From: Rhodocyclus gracilis
GTDB taxonomy: Bacteria; Pseudomonadota; Gammaproteobacteria; Burkholderiales; Rhodocyclaceae
Direction of reading: 5' to 3'
Length of the DNA: 64,000 nucleotides
Assembly: GCF_009617575.1 (NCBI RefSeq)
Contig: NZ_WIXJ01000010.1
Span: 1-64,000 of the forward strand
A program made the translations under genes and the position numbers. Positions 1 through 9,013 of this stretch are shown here, one piece after another. The notes below the pieces were generated by a model, which had not been told where the DNA came from, did no database searches, and was given only the letters and a program-made list of their open reading frames with translations. Numbering within the stretch: the first letter of the stretch is position 1; each line of letters begins with the position of its first letter.

Positions 1-2
1 AA

Positions 3-302
3 AAAAGCCCGTTTATCAACCACCCAACCGGAGGCCGTTCTCCAGGAATAAGTGGTCCGAAGAAGTCAGGCAGGTCAGTGGCATCCGCCATGGAACAGGT
101 ACGATTGTGGCGAGCGAAAAACCTGTGCAGTCGTGACTACATCGACGCTTGGGAATCCCTGCTCGCGCAGCCCGAGAAGGCTGCGGAGATGCTCGAAGAC
201 CCATCACCGTACGCGGCGCAGCTTCGGCAGAATTCTCCGTTCGTGTCCATCCTGGTCGGTGCTATGGGCGAAAGCGCGTCGCGAAAAACGAGCCACACCT
301 GA
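3..302 (+). CDS. partial unknown protein, C-terminal end, truncated by window edge
   Basis: This frame is open from the left edge of the window to a TGA at 300-302, so the true start may lie outside. The best coding-looking part begins near the GTG at 78 or the ATG at 90 and is acidic and helical, with a stretch reading LWRAKNLCSRDYIDAWESLL. The last residues (ASRKTSHT) look untidy, so the gene could be broken by a frameshift at its 3' end. I do not recognise the family. It sits at the edge of the defence island on the same strand as the helicase genes. Confidence 0.35.
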   Translation, partial: KSPFINHPTGGRSPGISGPKKSGRSVASAMEQVRLWRAKNLCSRDYIDAWESLLAQPEKAAEMLEDPSPYAAQLRQNSPFVSILVGAMGESASRKTSHT

Positions 303-467
303 TCCAGAGCAGCCTAGTAGGCTTCGTTTTCGAGATCTGAAGCACCTCGAGAGCAGAGATGTCCATGGGTTGCAGGGACAATCGGACGGATCATCCCGTT
401 CTATCGCGACAACCTAGCGCGTCACCCATCACTACGTTTGGTGGGTAGAGAGCCAATCACGACTGCC

Positions 468-1346
468 TCATAGCCTTCCGAGCGCTTGTTCAAACGAGCC
501 TCGAACAACCTCTCTTTTGTACATGGACAAACCCGTTTCCATGTAGCCGTATTCCTCAAGCTTTAGCCAGAGATTCAACGCCGCTTTCAGCCCAAACTTG
601 TCGCTTTCGGGATCAATCCCGGACAAATAGACCTCGGGCTCCAACGCCATATCTTCTGGATACCAAAGCTTCACACCTTTTGAGATAGAGCCTCCGTTCT
701 CCGCACAGAGCAGCGCTTCCCCTTCAGCGATCCGCTCTATCTCCTTCGATGGCAGGAATGAACCACGAACATGAACCCCGTGCTTCCATGCAATGGCGAC
801 AAATGCCGTCAGGTACGCCCGTGATTTCCAGTATTCGAATAGCCAGTTACCGCACAGGTGGTATCGATAGATCGGCTTCTCACCGACGCTTCCTATCGCC
901 TCCCTGAGAACAACCAGAGCGACCCCTTCTTTTTCGGCTGGGGCCACCAATACGCCATCAAGGCTACCCTCAGGATTCTTCTCAGCCAACGCCGTCAGAA
1001 AGGGCGCGACCTCTTCTGGATGCTTGTAAAAATCGTGGCAGGGATAAACTTGAGACTCCGCGCCCTCCAACCATTCGCGGCGCACTCCAAAAAGACTACA
1101 CGCCGCATCAAGCAGCGGCTCGTCGAGCTTACCAAGAAGCGTCGCCTCGTCTTGAACATCCTTGACCGTAAGGCCATGGCCGAAGAATCGCGGTATCTGA
1201 TTCCGGTGAACGTCATGGCTCTCGAACAACTCAATGAATCGGCTACTCACGGTGTCCGCGGGATCTTTCCGCGTCTTCCGAACCCAGACGAAGAACCGGC
1301 CAGCTTTCTCGACGATATTCAGAGCACTTAGGATCTCACCAATCAT
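468..1346 (-). CDS. hypothetical protein, 292 aa, unrecognised family
   Basis: I do not recognise a named family. The protein is soluble, with no signal peptide or membrane segment. Residues about 35-95 look like a compact helical, possibly helix-turn-helix-like, segment (FIELFESHDVHRNQIPRFFG followed by a short leucine-rich part). Residues 100-292 are mixed alpha/beta with many aromatic residues. The start at 1346 is supported by a GAAGG about eight bases upstream. It is transcribed opposite to the two helicase loci and lies in the same island next to gyrB, so a defence-related or regulatory role is possible. That is inferred only from position. Confidence 0.7.
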   Translation of the reverse strand: MIGEILSALNIVEKAGRFFVWVRKTRKDPADTVSSRFIELFESHDVHRNQIPRFFGHGLTVKDVQDEATLLGKLDEPLLDAACSLFGVRREWLEGAESQVYPCHDFYKHPEEVAPFLTALAEKNPEGSLDGVLVAPAEKEGVALVVLREAIGSVGEKPIYRYHLCGNWLFEYWKSRAYLTAFVAIAWKHGVHVRGSFLPSKEIERIAEGEALLCAENGGSISKGVKLWYPEDMALEPEVYLSGIDPESDKFGLKAALNLWLKLEEYGYMETGLSMYKREVVRGSFEQALGRL

Positions 1347-1865
1347 CCTTACGACACCTTCAATTAACTATCCGCGAGTGTAGCGTAACGCGAAGAATAC
1401 TTCACCTTAACAGATTGAATAGTTTTCTTATTTTCGGAGAACCGCTCTTAACGAGGTCGAGCAATGATGAGGCTGAATCAGACGAATTACTACGGCGAAT
1501 AATCCTCAAAGCACCAACCGAACATATTTTGGCCATTACCGTCATTGGAACGATTGAAGCGGCGCGGCGAGTATGCGGCGCATTGCCGCCGTCCACCGTG
1601 TTAAATCTATATACGACTACCCCTATGTCAGGAGATCACCTTAGCGGCCTGAAACTGATGCTGTTCTTGCTTTCAGTCGTAGCATTCCGAAGACATGCTG
1701 CAATGTTTACAGCTTGATATCTCGTTGTCCGAAGACATGTGTTAGGCTCACCTTACCCTGGTACGTCACGTCGAGCCCGTGCTGGCAATTAAATTGTTGA
1801 GAGAGGCGACCGATTTGCAGCGATGAAGCGCAAGTCGGCTACGCCGAAGACTTGGTTGGATCACT
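1347..1865. other. 519-bp non-coding stretch, AT-richer than its surroundings
   Basis: This gap separates the divergently oriented 292-aa gene and the NERD helicase, so it should hold both promoters. It is visibly richer in A+T than the core genes. It contains a 12-bp direct repeat at 1686/1728 and a 27-codon frame at 1823 that overlaps the helicase start. Longer frames here (for example 1415-1717 on the plus strand) have no protein-like composition and were not called. Confidence 0.6.
1686..1739 (+). repeat. 12-bp direct repeat TCCGAAGACATG, two copies
   Basis: TCCGAAGACATG occurs at 1686-1697 and again at 1728-1739, so the copies start 42 bp apart. Both copies are exact. They could be regulator half-sites for the divergent genes or debris of a mobile element, and the sequence does not decide between these. 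Confidence 0.6.
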
Positions 1866-1906
1866 ATGGCGACAATGATTCCTGCCTTCGGGCCGTTAGA
1901 GACTGA
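1823..1906 (+). pseudogene. possible N-terminal scrap of an IS1595-like transposase
   Basis: An ATG-initiated frame of 27 codons ends at the TGA at 1904-1906. Its peptide contains KTWLDHYGDNDSCLRAVR, which loosely resembles the start of IS1595-family transposases (an aromatic/Leu-Asp-x-Tyr/Phe-Gly run, then acidic residues and a Cys-Leu). The frame breaks inside the beginning of the NERD helicase gene, so at most the first 14 or so codons could derive from an element. It could equally be a chance frame or a short leader peptide. Confidence 0.2.
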
Positions 1907-4328
1907 AAGCTATGGCGAAAAGGTCCTATTCAAACTAATAAAAGACCAGCTGTCCGACGACTTTACCGTCGTGCACAGCTTGCCGTGGCTGTGCGCTGCC
2001 GTCAAAGAGATTTCGGAGTCGTTTGCCCCAACGGGCGAAATTGACTTCCTGATTATTCACCGGGAGCTTGGTGTCCTCGTGCTTGAGGTCAAGAGCGGCA
2101 GGTACCGAGTCGACGGCCTCGAATTCATCCACCTCAAGTCGGGTAAGTGCATCACCCCAGTGCACCAGGCGAGACGCAATATGCACGGGCTCGCGCAGTG
2201 GCTTGGAACCGACAAAAGCCTTAGGCTTCTTATGGGATACGGGCTCATCTTTCCAGATAGCGAGTTCGGCGATGAGATTATCAGCACAGCCCTTGTTGAC
2301 GTCTCAGTTAACCCATCACAGTCCATCGTCGTCGACAAGGGACAAATATCGCAGTTGGGCGCTCGAATTATCGAGATGATGCAGTATTGGAAGGCGACGC
2401 TGAAGACAGCAGAGCTCACCGAGGCTGTTTTTGACAAACTGATCCAGACATTGTGTCCGAAGTTCGATGGTTCACCAACCTGGGGTACGCGGGTAATTTA
2501 TGACTCGCACATCTGGCTGCCACTTACCACGGAGCAGCAAAGCGTAGTCGTTACCGCGTTGCGGCAGTCTCGTATGGTGATTACGGGCTGGCCAGGCACC
2601 GGGAAGACTCTGATTGGCATTGCTCTCGCCAGAGAGTTGGTCCGTCAGGGGAAACGCGTTTTAGTGCTGACCTTCAACAGCCTCTTGACTGACTACCTAG
2701 CGAGACAATTGCACCTCTCACCTGCCGAAGGTCTGGTATCGACGTGGCATGGCATCTGTATGCAAGCTCGGAAGCGCCGTGGTTTGCCAGGGGCCTTTGG
2801 CAATGCGGAATGGTACAAAACCGAGTGTTCAAGTGACCTCGGCGCGGCGCTGAAGGATATGTTGCTTGAGTCCTACGACGCCCTCATTCTCGATGAGGCT
2901 CAGGCGCTTCGGCCTGAGTGGTATGCCGTTCTGCTTGAATGGTTCCGCGACAGTAAAGTTCTGGCCTTCTGTGATGAGACGCAGGTCTTTCCATTTGAAA
3001 CGGGAACGTCGTTGAAGGACCTCTGTCGGCTCATCAGCGTTGACGCGCCATTCCTTCTGACCATTGCCCTGCGAATGCCAAAAGCTGTAACAGGACGGCT
3101 ATTGGAGGTGAAGCCGGTTTCGTACCAGCTCCAGTGTCCTCGGCCAGAAGAAGCGGACACGATTCGAGAACTGGTTGTCGAAGACGATTGGAAGGCGATG
3201 GTTGATCTCGTCCAGAAATTTAAGGCGGATGGCGTCGATGGCGACGATATCGTTGTGTTGAGCAAGTTTGGCCTAACCGAAGAGGGTGAAGCGACGCTAA
3301 GTGATCTCGGCGTAAGTCATGAAGTGGTTGCCCGTTACCGAGGACTGGAGGCACCGGTCGTTATTGTCTTGGGAGCCGAGAAGATGGACGAGGGGCAGTT
3401 GTTTTGCGCCTACTCGCGTGCGACTACGGCGTTCGTTGCTCTGTATGTTGCCGAGATCCTTGGAGGGCAGAAAACGAGAGGACGCTTTCAGGAACTCGTT
3501 TTGGAAAACGACGATAATCGAGCCCGAGCCGAGAGCGCTTGGGGTGCATCCCTTGCCTGCAACATGATTCGAGGAGCAGTCGACATTGAGTGGCTGTCGC
3601 TTAGTACGATTGCACTGGGTTGGTGTCCCTCATGGAGTGCTTGGGTTGCAGAATTCGTCGATTCTGGGCCCGATGAGCTTTGGTTGGACTTTCTCACAAC
3701 TCATTACGATTGGCCGGTTTTCTATTGGAACACAGAGGCGCGAGACATCTTTAGGCACCTGAGGCCTGTGGAGAACTTGTCTCAAGACCTATCGGGGGTG
3801 AGCGGTGTGATGCTGCGTACGTGCGAATGCTGCGGTTTCTCCCCGCACTATGACAGTGCCCGACCGAAATGCTTATTCTGTTTAGGGACAGAGCCTGAAT
3901 GCAGCGACCGACCTGGTCCAGAGATATTGGCGCGATTGCGGAACCTGGATGAAGTGGTTAATGCGAGCAGTAAAGCAAAAGCCTCTCCTACCCAGCTTGG
4001 CTCACTACCAATCTCACTGGCCGCGTACCGAGCGCGGCGATACGTGGCTGAAAACGGGGCCCGTCAGTTACCCAACCAAGAGCTGCCTTGGGGCCGGATC
4101 ATCTACCGTGCTGCGCTCGCTCTGGTTCAGTCGCAGATTGCACTAGTGCCGATTGGAACACGAATTAGAACGGCGAATCTCGCAAAAGTATGGTACGACA
4201 GATACGGCGAGATCAAAGACACTATGACGGAGGCGGCTTGGAAGAGCGTCGTCTCAAACGCCGTTTCGACCTGCTATCAGAAGAAGCTTCTTTCGCGTGT
4301 CAGTAAAGGCGTATTTGATACCGTCTAA
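1866..4328 (+). CDS. NERD-domain nuclease fused to UvrD-like superfamily 1 helicase
   Basis: This 820-aa protein joins a nuclease-related domain to an ATP-dependent helicase. Residues about 10-130 form a NERD domain of the PD-(D/E)xK type with E18, D60 and E74-x-K76 intact. The helicase core follows, with a TTEQQ Q-motif at 221-225, Walker A GWPGTGKT at 241-248, Walker B ILDEAQ at 341-346, and late motifs YRGLE and AYSRAT around 500-535. Cysteines at 653, 655/656, 669 and 672 look like a zinc ribbon, and a C-terminal tail of unknown fold follows. The start MATMIPAFGP is typical of the family. NERD-helicases are common in defence islands, and the gene lies 400 bp before the Hachiman operon. 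A role in cutting or unwinding foreign DNA is inferred, not shown. Confidence 0.88.
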   Translation: MATMIPAFGPLETESYGEKVLFKLIKDQLSDDFTVVHSLPWLCAAVKEISESFAPTGEIDFLIIHRELGVLVLEVKSGRYRVDGLEFIHLKSGKCITPVHQARRNMHGLAQWLGTDKSLRLLMGYGLIFPDSEFGDEIISTALVDVSVNPSQSIVVDKGQISQLGARIIEMMQYWKATLKTAELTEAVFDKLIQTLCPKFDGSPTWGTRVIYDSHIWLPLTTEQQSVVVTALRQSRMVITGWPGTGKTLIGIALARELVRQGKRVLVLTFNSLLTDYLARQLHLSPAEGLVSTWHGICMQARKRRGLPGAFGNAEWYKTECSSDLGAALKDMLLESYDALILDEAQALRPEWYAVLLEWFRDSKVLAFCDETQVFPFETGTSLKDLCRLISVDAPFLLTIALRMPKAVTGRLLEVKPVSYQLQCPRPEEADTIRELVVEDDWKAMVDLVQKFKADGVDGDDIVVLSKFGLTEEGEATLSDLGVSHEVVARYRGLEAPVVIVLGAEKMDEGQLFCAYSRATTAFVALYVAEILGGQKTRGRFQELVLENDDNRARAESAWGASLACNMIRGAVDIEWLSLSTIALGWCPSWSAWVAEFVDSGPDELWLDFLTTHYDWPVFYWNTEARDIFRHLRPVENLSQDLSGVSGVMLRTCECCGFSPHYDSARPKCLFCLGTEPECSDRPGPEILARLRNLDEVVNASSKAKASPTQLGSLPISLAAYRARRYVAENGARQLPNQELPWGRIIYRAALALVQSQIALVPIGTRIRTANLAKVWYDRYGEIKDTMTEAAWKSVVSNAVSTCYQKKLLSRVSKGVFDTV

Positions 4329-4730
4329 CAATCAACTTCTCCTACACGTCAGCAATCTGCGACAAAACACACGGGGTGCAGGAATCGTTTGAATGACCGC
4401 AATGGCCGAGGACCGGAAGTCGGCCAAAGCGGCCCGTCGACGTCACGAGGATATGCTCGCGAATGTCAGCTAACGTGAGCCAATGCGCCCATCAGCTCCC
4501 GACCAAGAGCTGGCATTCGCAAAGGGCGGCTTTCAGGCTACCTACATGCTGATAGGCATTGCATCTAAACTGCGACGCTCAATCCGGATATCATTTTGCT
4601 AGCTATTATTGTTTCCCTGAGCACCCAGTGCGCGGCGGCATGAGGCTCGCCGTCACAGGCCATCCGCGTTGAGATAGCGATTGTTAGTCACGCCGGTGCG
4701 AGGGCATTCTATAGTTGAAGGATTTATCGC
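4329..4730. other. 402-bp gap between NERD helicase and hamA
   Basis: No convincing gene is present. A stretch around 4383-4410 containing TGAATGACCGC and GGCCGA is similar to one at 9301-9328 beyond hamB. The segment 4590-4615 is AT-rich and may carry the Hachiman promoter, but I could not fix a clear -35/-10 pair. AAGGA at 4718-4722 is the ribosome-binding site for hamA. Confidence 0.5.
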
Positions 4731-5495
4731 ATGACACGGTTCGCCGAATGGTGCACGGAGGTCGTCGTTGGGTGCAGTGCGCCGCATAGCCACACGATGC
4801 TGACCGCAGATGCATCTAAGTTTGATACAGCGGTCGCCATCGTGGCAGATGTGGTGCCCGAGCATTTTTTGCCACAGAGCCGACTGGCAGATATGTTCGC
4901 TCGCCTACAGCGGCACGAAGTTGCTGAGTTGATTCAGAACCGGCTACCGGAAAGCGCGCAGCTCAAGTCAGGCGATCTCGGCGAGGTGTTGTGCACCACT
5001 TTCGTCCGCGAGAAGACGCCATTCACGCTGGGCATCAAACGTCTTCAGTTCAAAGACCACCGAAACATGTCGATGCGGGGTGACGACATGTTGGGATTTA
5101 ACTTGAACCTCGTGACCGGCAAACTAACTGTACTCAAGGCGGAGTCCAAGAGCGGTGCAACCATGCCTGCTGCCACCGTCTCGAAGGCTCGAGAGGCGCT
5201 GTCTGGTTATGGCGAGTTGCCGTCGCCTCATTCAATGGGATTTGTTGCCGACCGGCTGCTTGACCCTGCTGACAAGCCCCTGCGTGACGCAATCGACGAT
5301 GCACAATTGAATAAGTCGTTAAAGCCGAAGGACGTTGCGCACATGTTGTTCGCCTTTAGCGGCAACGACACCACCACGCTGTTGCAAACCAGCTTGAGCG
5401 GCTACACCGGGGCAGCGACCCAGTACTATGTCGGGCTGCGGGTTCCTGAACATCAGAAGTTCATCAAAGCCGTTTTCGCGGCCGTGGGAGCCTGA
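4731..5495 (+). CDS. hamA: Hachiman anti-phage defence protein HamA (DUF1837 nuclease)
   Basis: HamA is the nuclease-like effector of the two-gene Hachiman system. The 254-aa protein has the DUF1837 hallmark: E85 in GDLGE, an acidic pair D118-D119 followed by MLGF, then E138-x-K140 in KAESKS. Together these look like a PD-(D/E)xK-type active site with all residues present. The start at 4731 is backed by AAGGA eight bases upstream; ATG 4797 is a possible alternative. Its TGA overlaps the ATG of the helicase gene by one base, so the two are translationally coupled. In studied Hachiman systems HamA degrades DNA when released by the HamB helicase. That mechanism is family knowledge, not visible here. 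Confidence 0.9.
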   Translation: MTRFAEWCTEVVVGCSAPHSHTMLTADASKFDTAVAIVADVVPEHFLPQSRLADMFARLQRHEVAELIQNRLPESAQLKSGDLGEVLCTTFVREKTPFTLGIKRLQFKDHRNMSMRGDDMLGFNLNLVTGKLTVLKAESKSGATMPAATVSKAREALSGYGELPSPHSMGFVADRLLDPADKPLRDAIDDAQLNKSLKPKDVAHMLFAFSGNDTTTLLQTSLSGYTGAATQYYVGLRVPEHQKFIKAVFAAVGA

Positions 5496-8400
5496 TGGCA
5501 ACCACACTAGAGGAGCTTCGCTCCAACATCAGTCAAGCGGTTGAAGCGGGTTACCGTCAACAGCTGCTTGCAAGGGGGCAGGCGCGCGGAATGATTTGGC
5601 GCGCGGGCGAGCTGCCAATCGATGCGCCGAATTTCAGTCCGCTCCTGTCGGAGGACCTGCTTTCGTTCGGCTACTCGCTGCTGCTCCATGGCTTGCGGTA
5701 TCTTGATCTGGGCGGCGACTTCACGACTGCGCGGCAAGCGTTCGAGGTTGCGGCGGAGTCCATCGAAGCAGTCGTTGCCCGAGGGGCGCGGGATGAGCTG
5801 CGGGACTTTCACCGCCTGGTAGCGGGCTGCGCGTACCACCTGGGGCGGTTCTCCGCGCGCGCCTACTCACTTCTAAGATCGGATTTCGAGCAAGCCAACC
5901 TGTCTGTCGTTGAGGGATGCCTCGCACAGCTGGTGCTGCGGGATCTTGCCGGGGTGAACCGTGCGGTCGCTGGCTGGTTCGAATCCGGTGTCGGCTCTGA
6001 TGCCAAAATCATGGCTGCTTTGGATCCCCTTTTCGAAGTCGACGGTCAGGGAGCCCCCCTTGAGGACGGCGAAGGTGTGACTGAGGCCCTCTTGCTTGGC
6101 TTAGAGGGCAACTTCATGTCGGCGATGTCCCAGACGCTGCTCGCTTTAGAGCGGGGCGAACAGCATCTCATTGGCGAAGCACAAGCACGTCTCAGGCAGG
6201 GCTTGTCCGTTGCGGGGGACATGAACTTCGTCGGCCAGTGGTGGGTGCATCGCTTGGCGCTATACATCGTCGACGGCCTCTGGTCCAGCAGCTTTCACGC
6301 GATCCTGCCCTTGTCCGGTCCCGATGGTGCAGCAATCGGCGATTGGGCACCGTTGCGCAAGCTGTTCATCACCTCGCTTCTATGCCGAGGTCGGTCGGAG
6401 ATTGAGCTATGGCCGTCCCAAATTGAAGCGGCGAAGCGTGTGCTAGAGTACGACGCGAACCTTGTGCTGTCACTGCCTACAAGCGCTGGAAAGACGCGCA
6501 TCGCAGAGCTGTGCATCCTCGCGTGCCTGGCGGCTGGCAAGCGAGTCGTTTTCGTCACGCCCTTGCGTGCCTTGTCTGCGCAAACAGAGGTCTCGCTGCG
6601 CCGCACGTTTAGCGTGCTCGGCAAAAGCGTCTCAAGCCTCTATGGCAGCATCGGTGCCAGCAGTAGCGATGTCAACACGCTCAAGTCGCGGGACATCGTG
6701 GTGTCGACACCCGAAAAGCTCGATTTCGCCCTTCGGAGCGACCCGACGCTCTTGGACGATGTGGGGTTGGTGGTCCTTGACGAAGGCCACATGATCGGAC
6801 TCGGCGAGCGAGAGGTGCGCTACGAAGCACAGATTCAGCGGCTGCTTCGGAGGCCTGACGCAGCTTCCCGGCGCATCGTCTGCCTTTCCGCCATCCTGCC
6901 TGATGGTGACCAACTCGCTGACTTCACCGCTTGGCTCACCGCCGACCGGCCGGATGGACTCATCAAGAACGGTTGGCGTCCAACGCGGCTTCGATTTGGT
7001 GAGGTTGACTGGAACCCAGAGTCCAAGGTCGCGCAGCTGAACGTGGTGGTTGGGGACGAGCATCCGTTCATTCCCAACTTTGTTGTCGGCAAGAGGACAT
7101 CCAATCGCGCAAACGCGGCGATAGTGCCCGGATCGCAGACCGACCTGTGCATTTTCACGGCGTGGCGTCTGATTGAAGATGGTCAGTCGGTGCTGGTCTT
7201 TTGTCCGATCCGCGTGTCGGTCATGCCATTCGCTAAGCGCATCATCAAGCTCAGCACCGGGGGGCTGCTCCCGCCGATCATTACGCCTCCGGCCTCCGCT
7301 ATCGCGTCCGCTTTGTCCGTCGGGGCTGAGTGGTTCGGCCCGGATCACGACATTTTGAAGTGCCTTCGCATGGGCGTGGCGGTCCACCATGGCGAGTTGC
7401 CCACCCAGTTCCGCAAGGAAGTGGAGCACTTGCTCAGAGAAGGCATTTTGAAGCTCACGGTGTCGTCACCGACCCTCGCGCAGGGACTCAACCTGGCGGC
7501 CACCAGCCTCATCTTTCACGGGCATTCCAGACAAGGTGAGGCGATCGATGAGTCCGAGTTCCGAAATGTTGTCGGTCGGGCAGGCCGCGCATATGTCGAC
7601 ATCGAAGGGTTGGTGCTCTACCCGATGTTCGACGAACACGAGAAGCGGCGAGACGCCTGGAAGCGTCTGATCCGCGGCGACAAACAACGTGAGATGGAGA
7701 GCGGCATCTTCCGACTTCTTTACTGGCTACTGGATCGCATGGCCAAGAAGCTTGGGACAAGGAATGTCGATGCATTGCTCGCGTATGTGGCAGGTCAGGG
7801 TGCATGGAGCTTTGCAGCGGTGCCTGGGGAGCGAGCGAGGTTGGCAGCGGCCGCGGTTGAAGACTGGCCCCGACATCTCACGAGCCTAGACACTGCCATC
7901 TTCAGCTTGCTTGGGGATGCGCAAGTTGCTGATGAAGAGCTTGAGTCAAAGATCGATGAGGTGCTGACGTCATCGCTGCTGATGCACCGGCTCGCACGAA
8001 AGAGTGAAAGTGTTCAAAGGGCGCTTCTCTCCGGTTTGAAGGCCCGCGCCAAGCTGATCTGGAGCAGCTCCACAGTGGCGCAACGGCGCGGCTATTTTCT
8101 CGCCGGAGTTGGCCTTGAGACAGGGCGGAAACTAGATGAAAAGGCCGACGAGCTTGAGTCCTTGCTGCTCAGGGCGTCTACCTCAGTAGACGGCGGACAG
8201 ACCGACGAAGCTGTGCAGGCGATTGTTACCTTCGCCGAGATTGCCTTCGAGATTGCCCCGTTTAAGCCGAAATCGTTGCCCCTCGATTGGCGAAAAATCT
8301 TGGAAAAGTGGCTGAAGGGAGCGCCAGTTACCGAGCTCGGGAACGACGATGCTGACGAAGTGATGTCCCTCATCGAGCATGCATTCGTCTACAACTTGCC

Positions 8401-9013
8401 GTGGGCAATGGAAGCCGTGCGGGTTCGCGCACAGGCCCACGCGCCTGTTTTGGATCCGCTCGACGTAGACATCGACCAGCTGCCGAACTTGGGCAGCGGC
8501 AGCGCCGTTGCTGCGGTCGAAACGGGAACGTTGTCCGTCCCGGCTGCGGTTCTGATCAAGGCCGGCTTCGCGTCGAGGCTTGGCGCCATCAACGCGGTAG
8601 TCTCGACAAATGCAGATTTCGACGACGCTAGGGGGCTGCGTGCTTGGCTTGCCTCAGACACCGTACTGGCTTTGAGCGTCATGCCCACTTGGCCGACTGA
8701 AAACTCGCACGAATTGTGGAAAGAGTTCACTGCTCCGCACGGAGCGGGTTACGTAGCACCGTGGACTACCACGGCATACACGGGACCGGTTCAGTGGAAC
8801 GGTGGCGTGCCGATGCCACCTGGGATGCCCCTGCGCATCGTCGGTTCTGGACCGAAAGCAGGCGTAATCTACAGCAGCGACTACCGAGAATTGGGCAGGG
8901 TTTGTTACCCCTTCAGCCAGACGGCCCTCGGCCTCACGGTGGCAACGTCGAACGGTTCGGCAGACCGGATCTCGTTCGAGTACACCGGACCGAATGACCT
9001 GATTAAGTCCTGA
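5495..9013 (+). CDS. hamB: Hachiman anti-phage defence helicase HamB
   Basis: HamB is the superfamily 2 DNA helicase and sensor of Hachiman. The 1172-aa protein has a helical N-terminal part (about 1-300), a helicase core, and a long C-terminal region (about 780-1172). Walker A is PTSAGKT with K333, the DExH box is D429-E-G-H, and motif VI is VVGRAGR ending at R698, so the ATPase looks intact. The AxxGKT/DEGH pattern places it near Ski2-like helicases. It follows hamA with a one-base stop/start overlap and has no other gene after it before gyrB. The long C-terminus carries no motif I recognise. Confidence 0.9.
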   Translation: MATTLEELRSNISQAVEAGYRQQLLARGQARGMIWRAGELPIDAPNFSPLLSEDLLSFGYSLLLHGLRYLDLGGDFTTARQAFEVAAESIEAVVARGARDELRDFHRLVAGCAYHLGRFSARAYSLLRSDFEQANLSVVEGCLAQLVLRDLAGVNRAVAGWFESGVGSDAKIMAALDPLFEVDGQGAPLEDGEGVTEALLLGLEGNFMSAMSQTLLALERGEQHLIGEAQARLRQGLSVAGDMNFVGQWWVHRLALYIVDGLWSSSFHAILPLSGPDGAAIGDWAPLRKLFITSLLCRGRSEIELWPSQIEAAKRVLEYDANLVLSLPTSAGKTRIAELCILACLAAGKRVVFVTPLRALSAQTEVSLRRTFSVLGKSVSSLYGSIGASSSDVNTLKSRDIVVSTPEKLDFALRSDPTLLDDVGLVVLDEGHMIGLGEREVRYEAQIQRLLRRPDAASRRIVCLSAILPDGDQLADFTAWLTADRPDGLIKNGWRPTRLRFGEVDWNPESKVAQLNVVVGDEHPFIPNFVVGKRTSNRANAAIVPGSQTDLCIFTAWRLIEDGQSVLVFCPIRVSVMPFAKRIIKLSTGGLLPPIITPPASAIASALSVGAEWFGPDHDILKCLRMGVAVHHGELPTQFRKEVEHLLREGILKLTVSSPTLAQGLNLAATSLIFHGHSRQGEAIDESEFRNVVGRAGRAYVDIEGLVLYPMFDEHEKRRDAWKRLIRGDKQREMESGIFRLLYWLLDRMAKKLGTRNVDALLAYVAGQGAWSFAAVPGERARLAAAAVEDWPRHLTSLDTAIFSLLGDAQVADEELESKIDEVLTSSLLMHRLARKSESVQRALLSGLKARAKLIWSSSTVAQRRGYFLAGVGLETGRKLDEKADELESLLLRASTSVDGGQTDEAVQAIVTFAEIAFEIAPFKPKSLPLDWRKILEKWLKGAPVTELGNDDADEVMSLIEHAFVYNLPWAMEAVRVRAQAHAPVLDPLDVDIDQLPNLGSGSAVAAVETGTLSVPAAVLIKAGFASRLGAINAVVSTNADFDDARGLRAWLASDTVLALSVMPTWPTENSHELWKEFTAPHGAGYVAPWTTTAYTGPVQWNGGVPMPPGMPLRIVGSGPKAGVIYSSDYRELGRVCYPFSQTALGLTVATSNGSADRISFEYTGPNDLIKS

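Noticed and set aside
1415-1717. Possible 100-aa plus-strand gene in the island gap
   Set aside because: No ribosome site, odd composition and an overlapping open frame on the other strand; more likely regulatory DNA.
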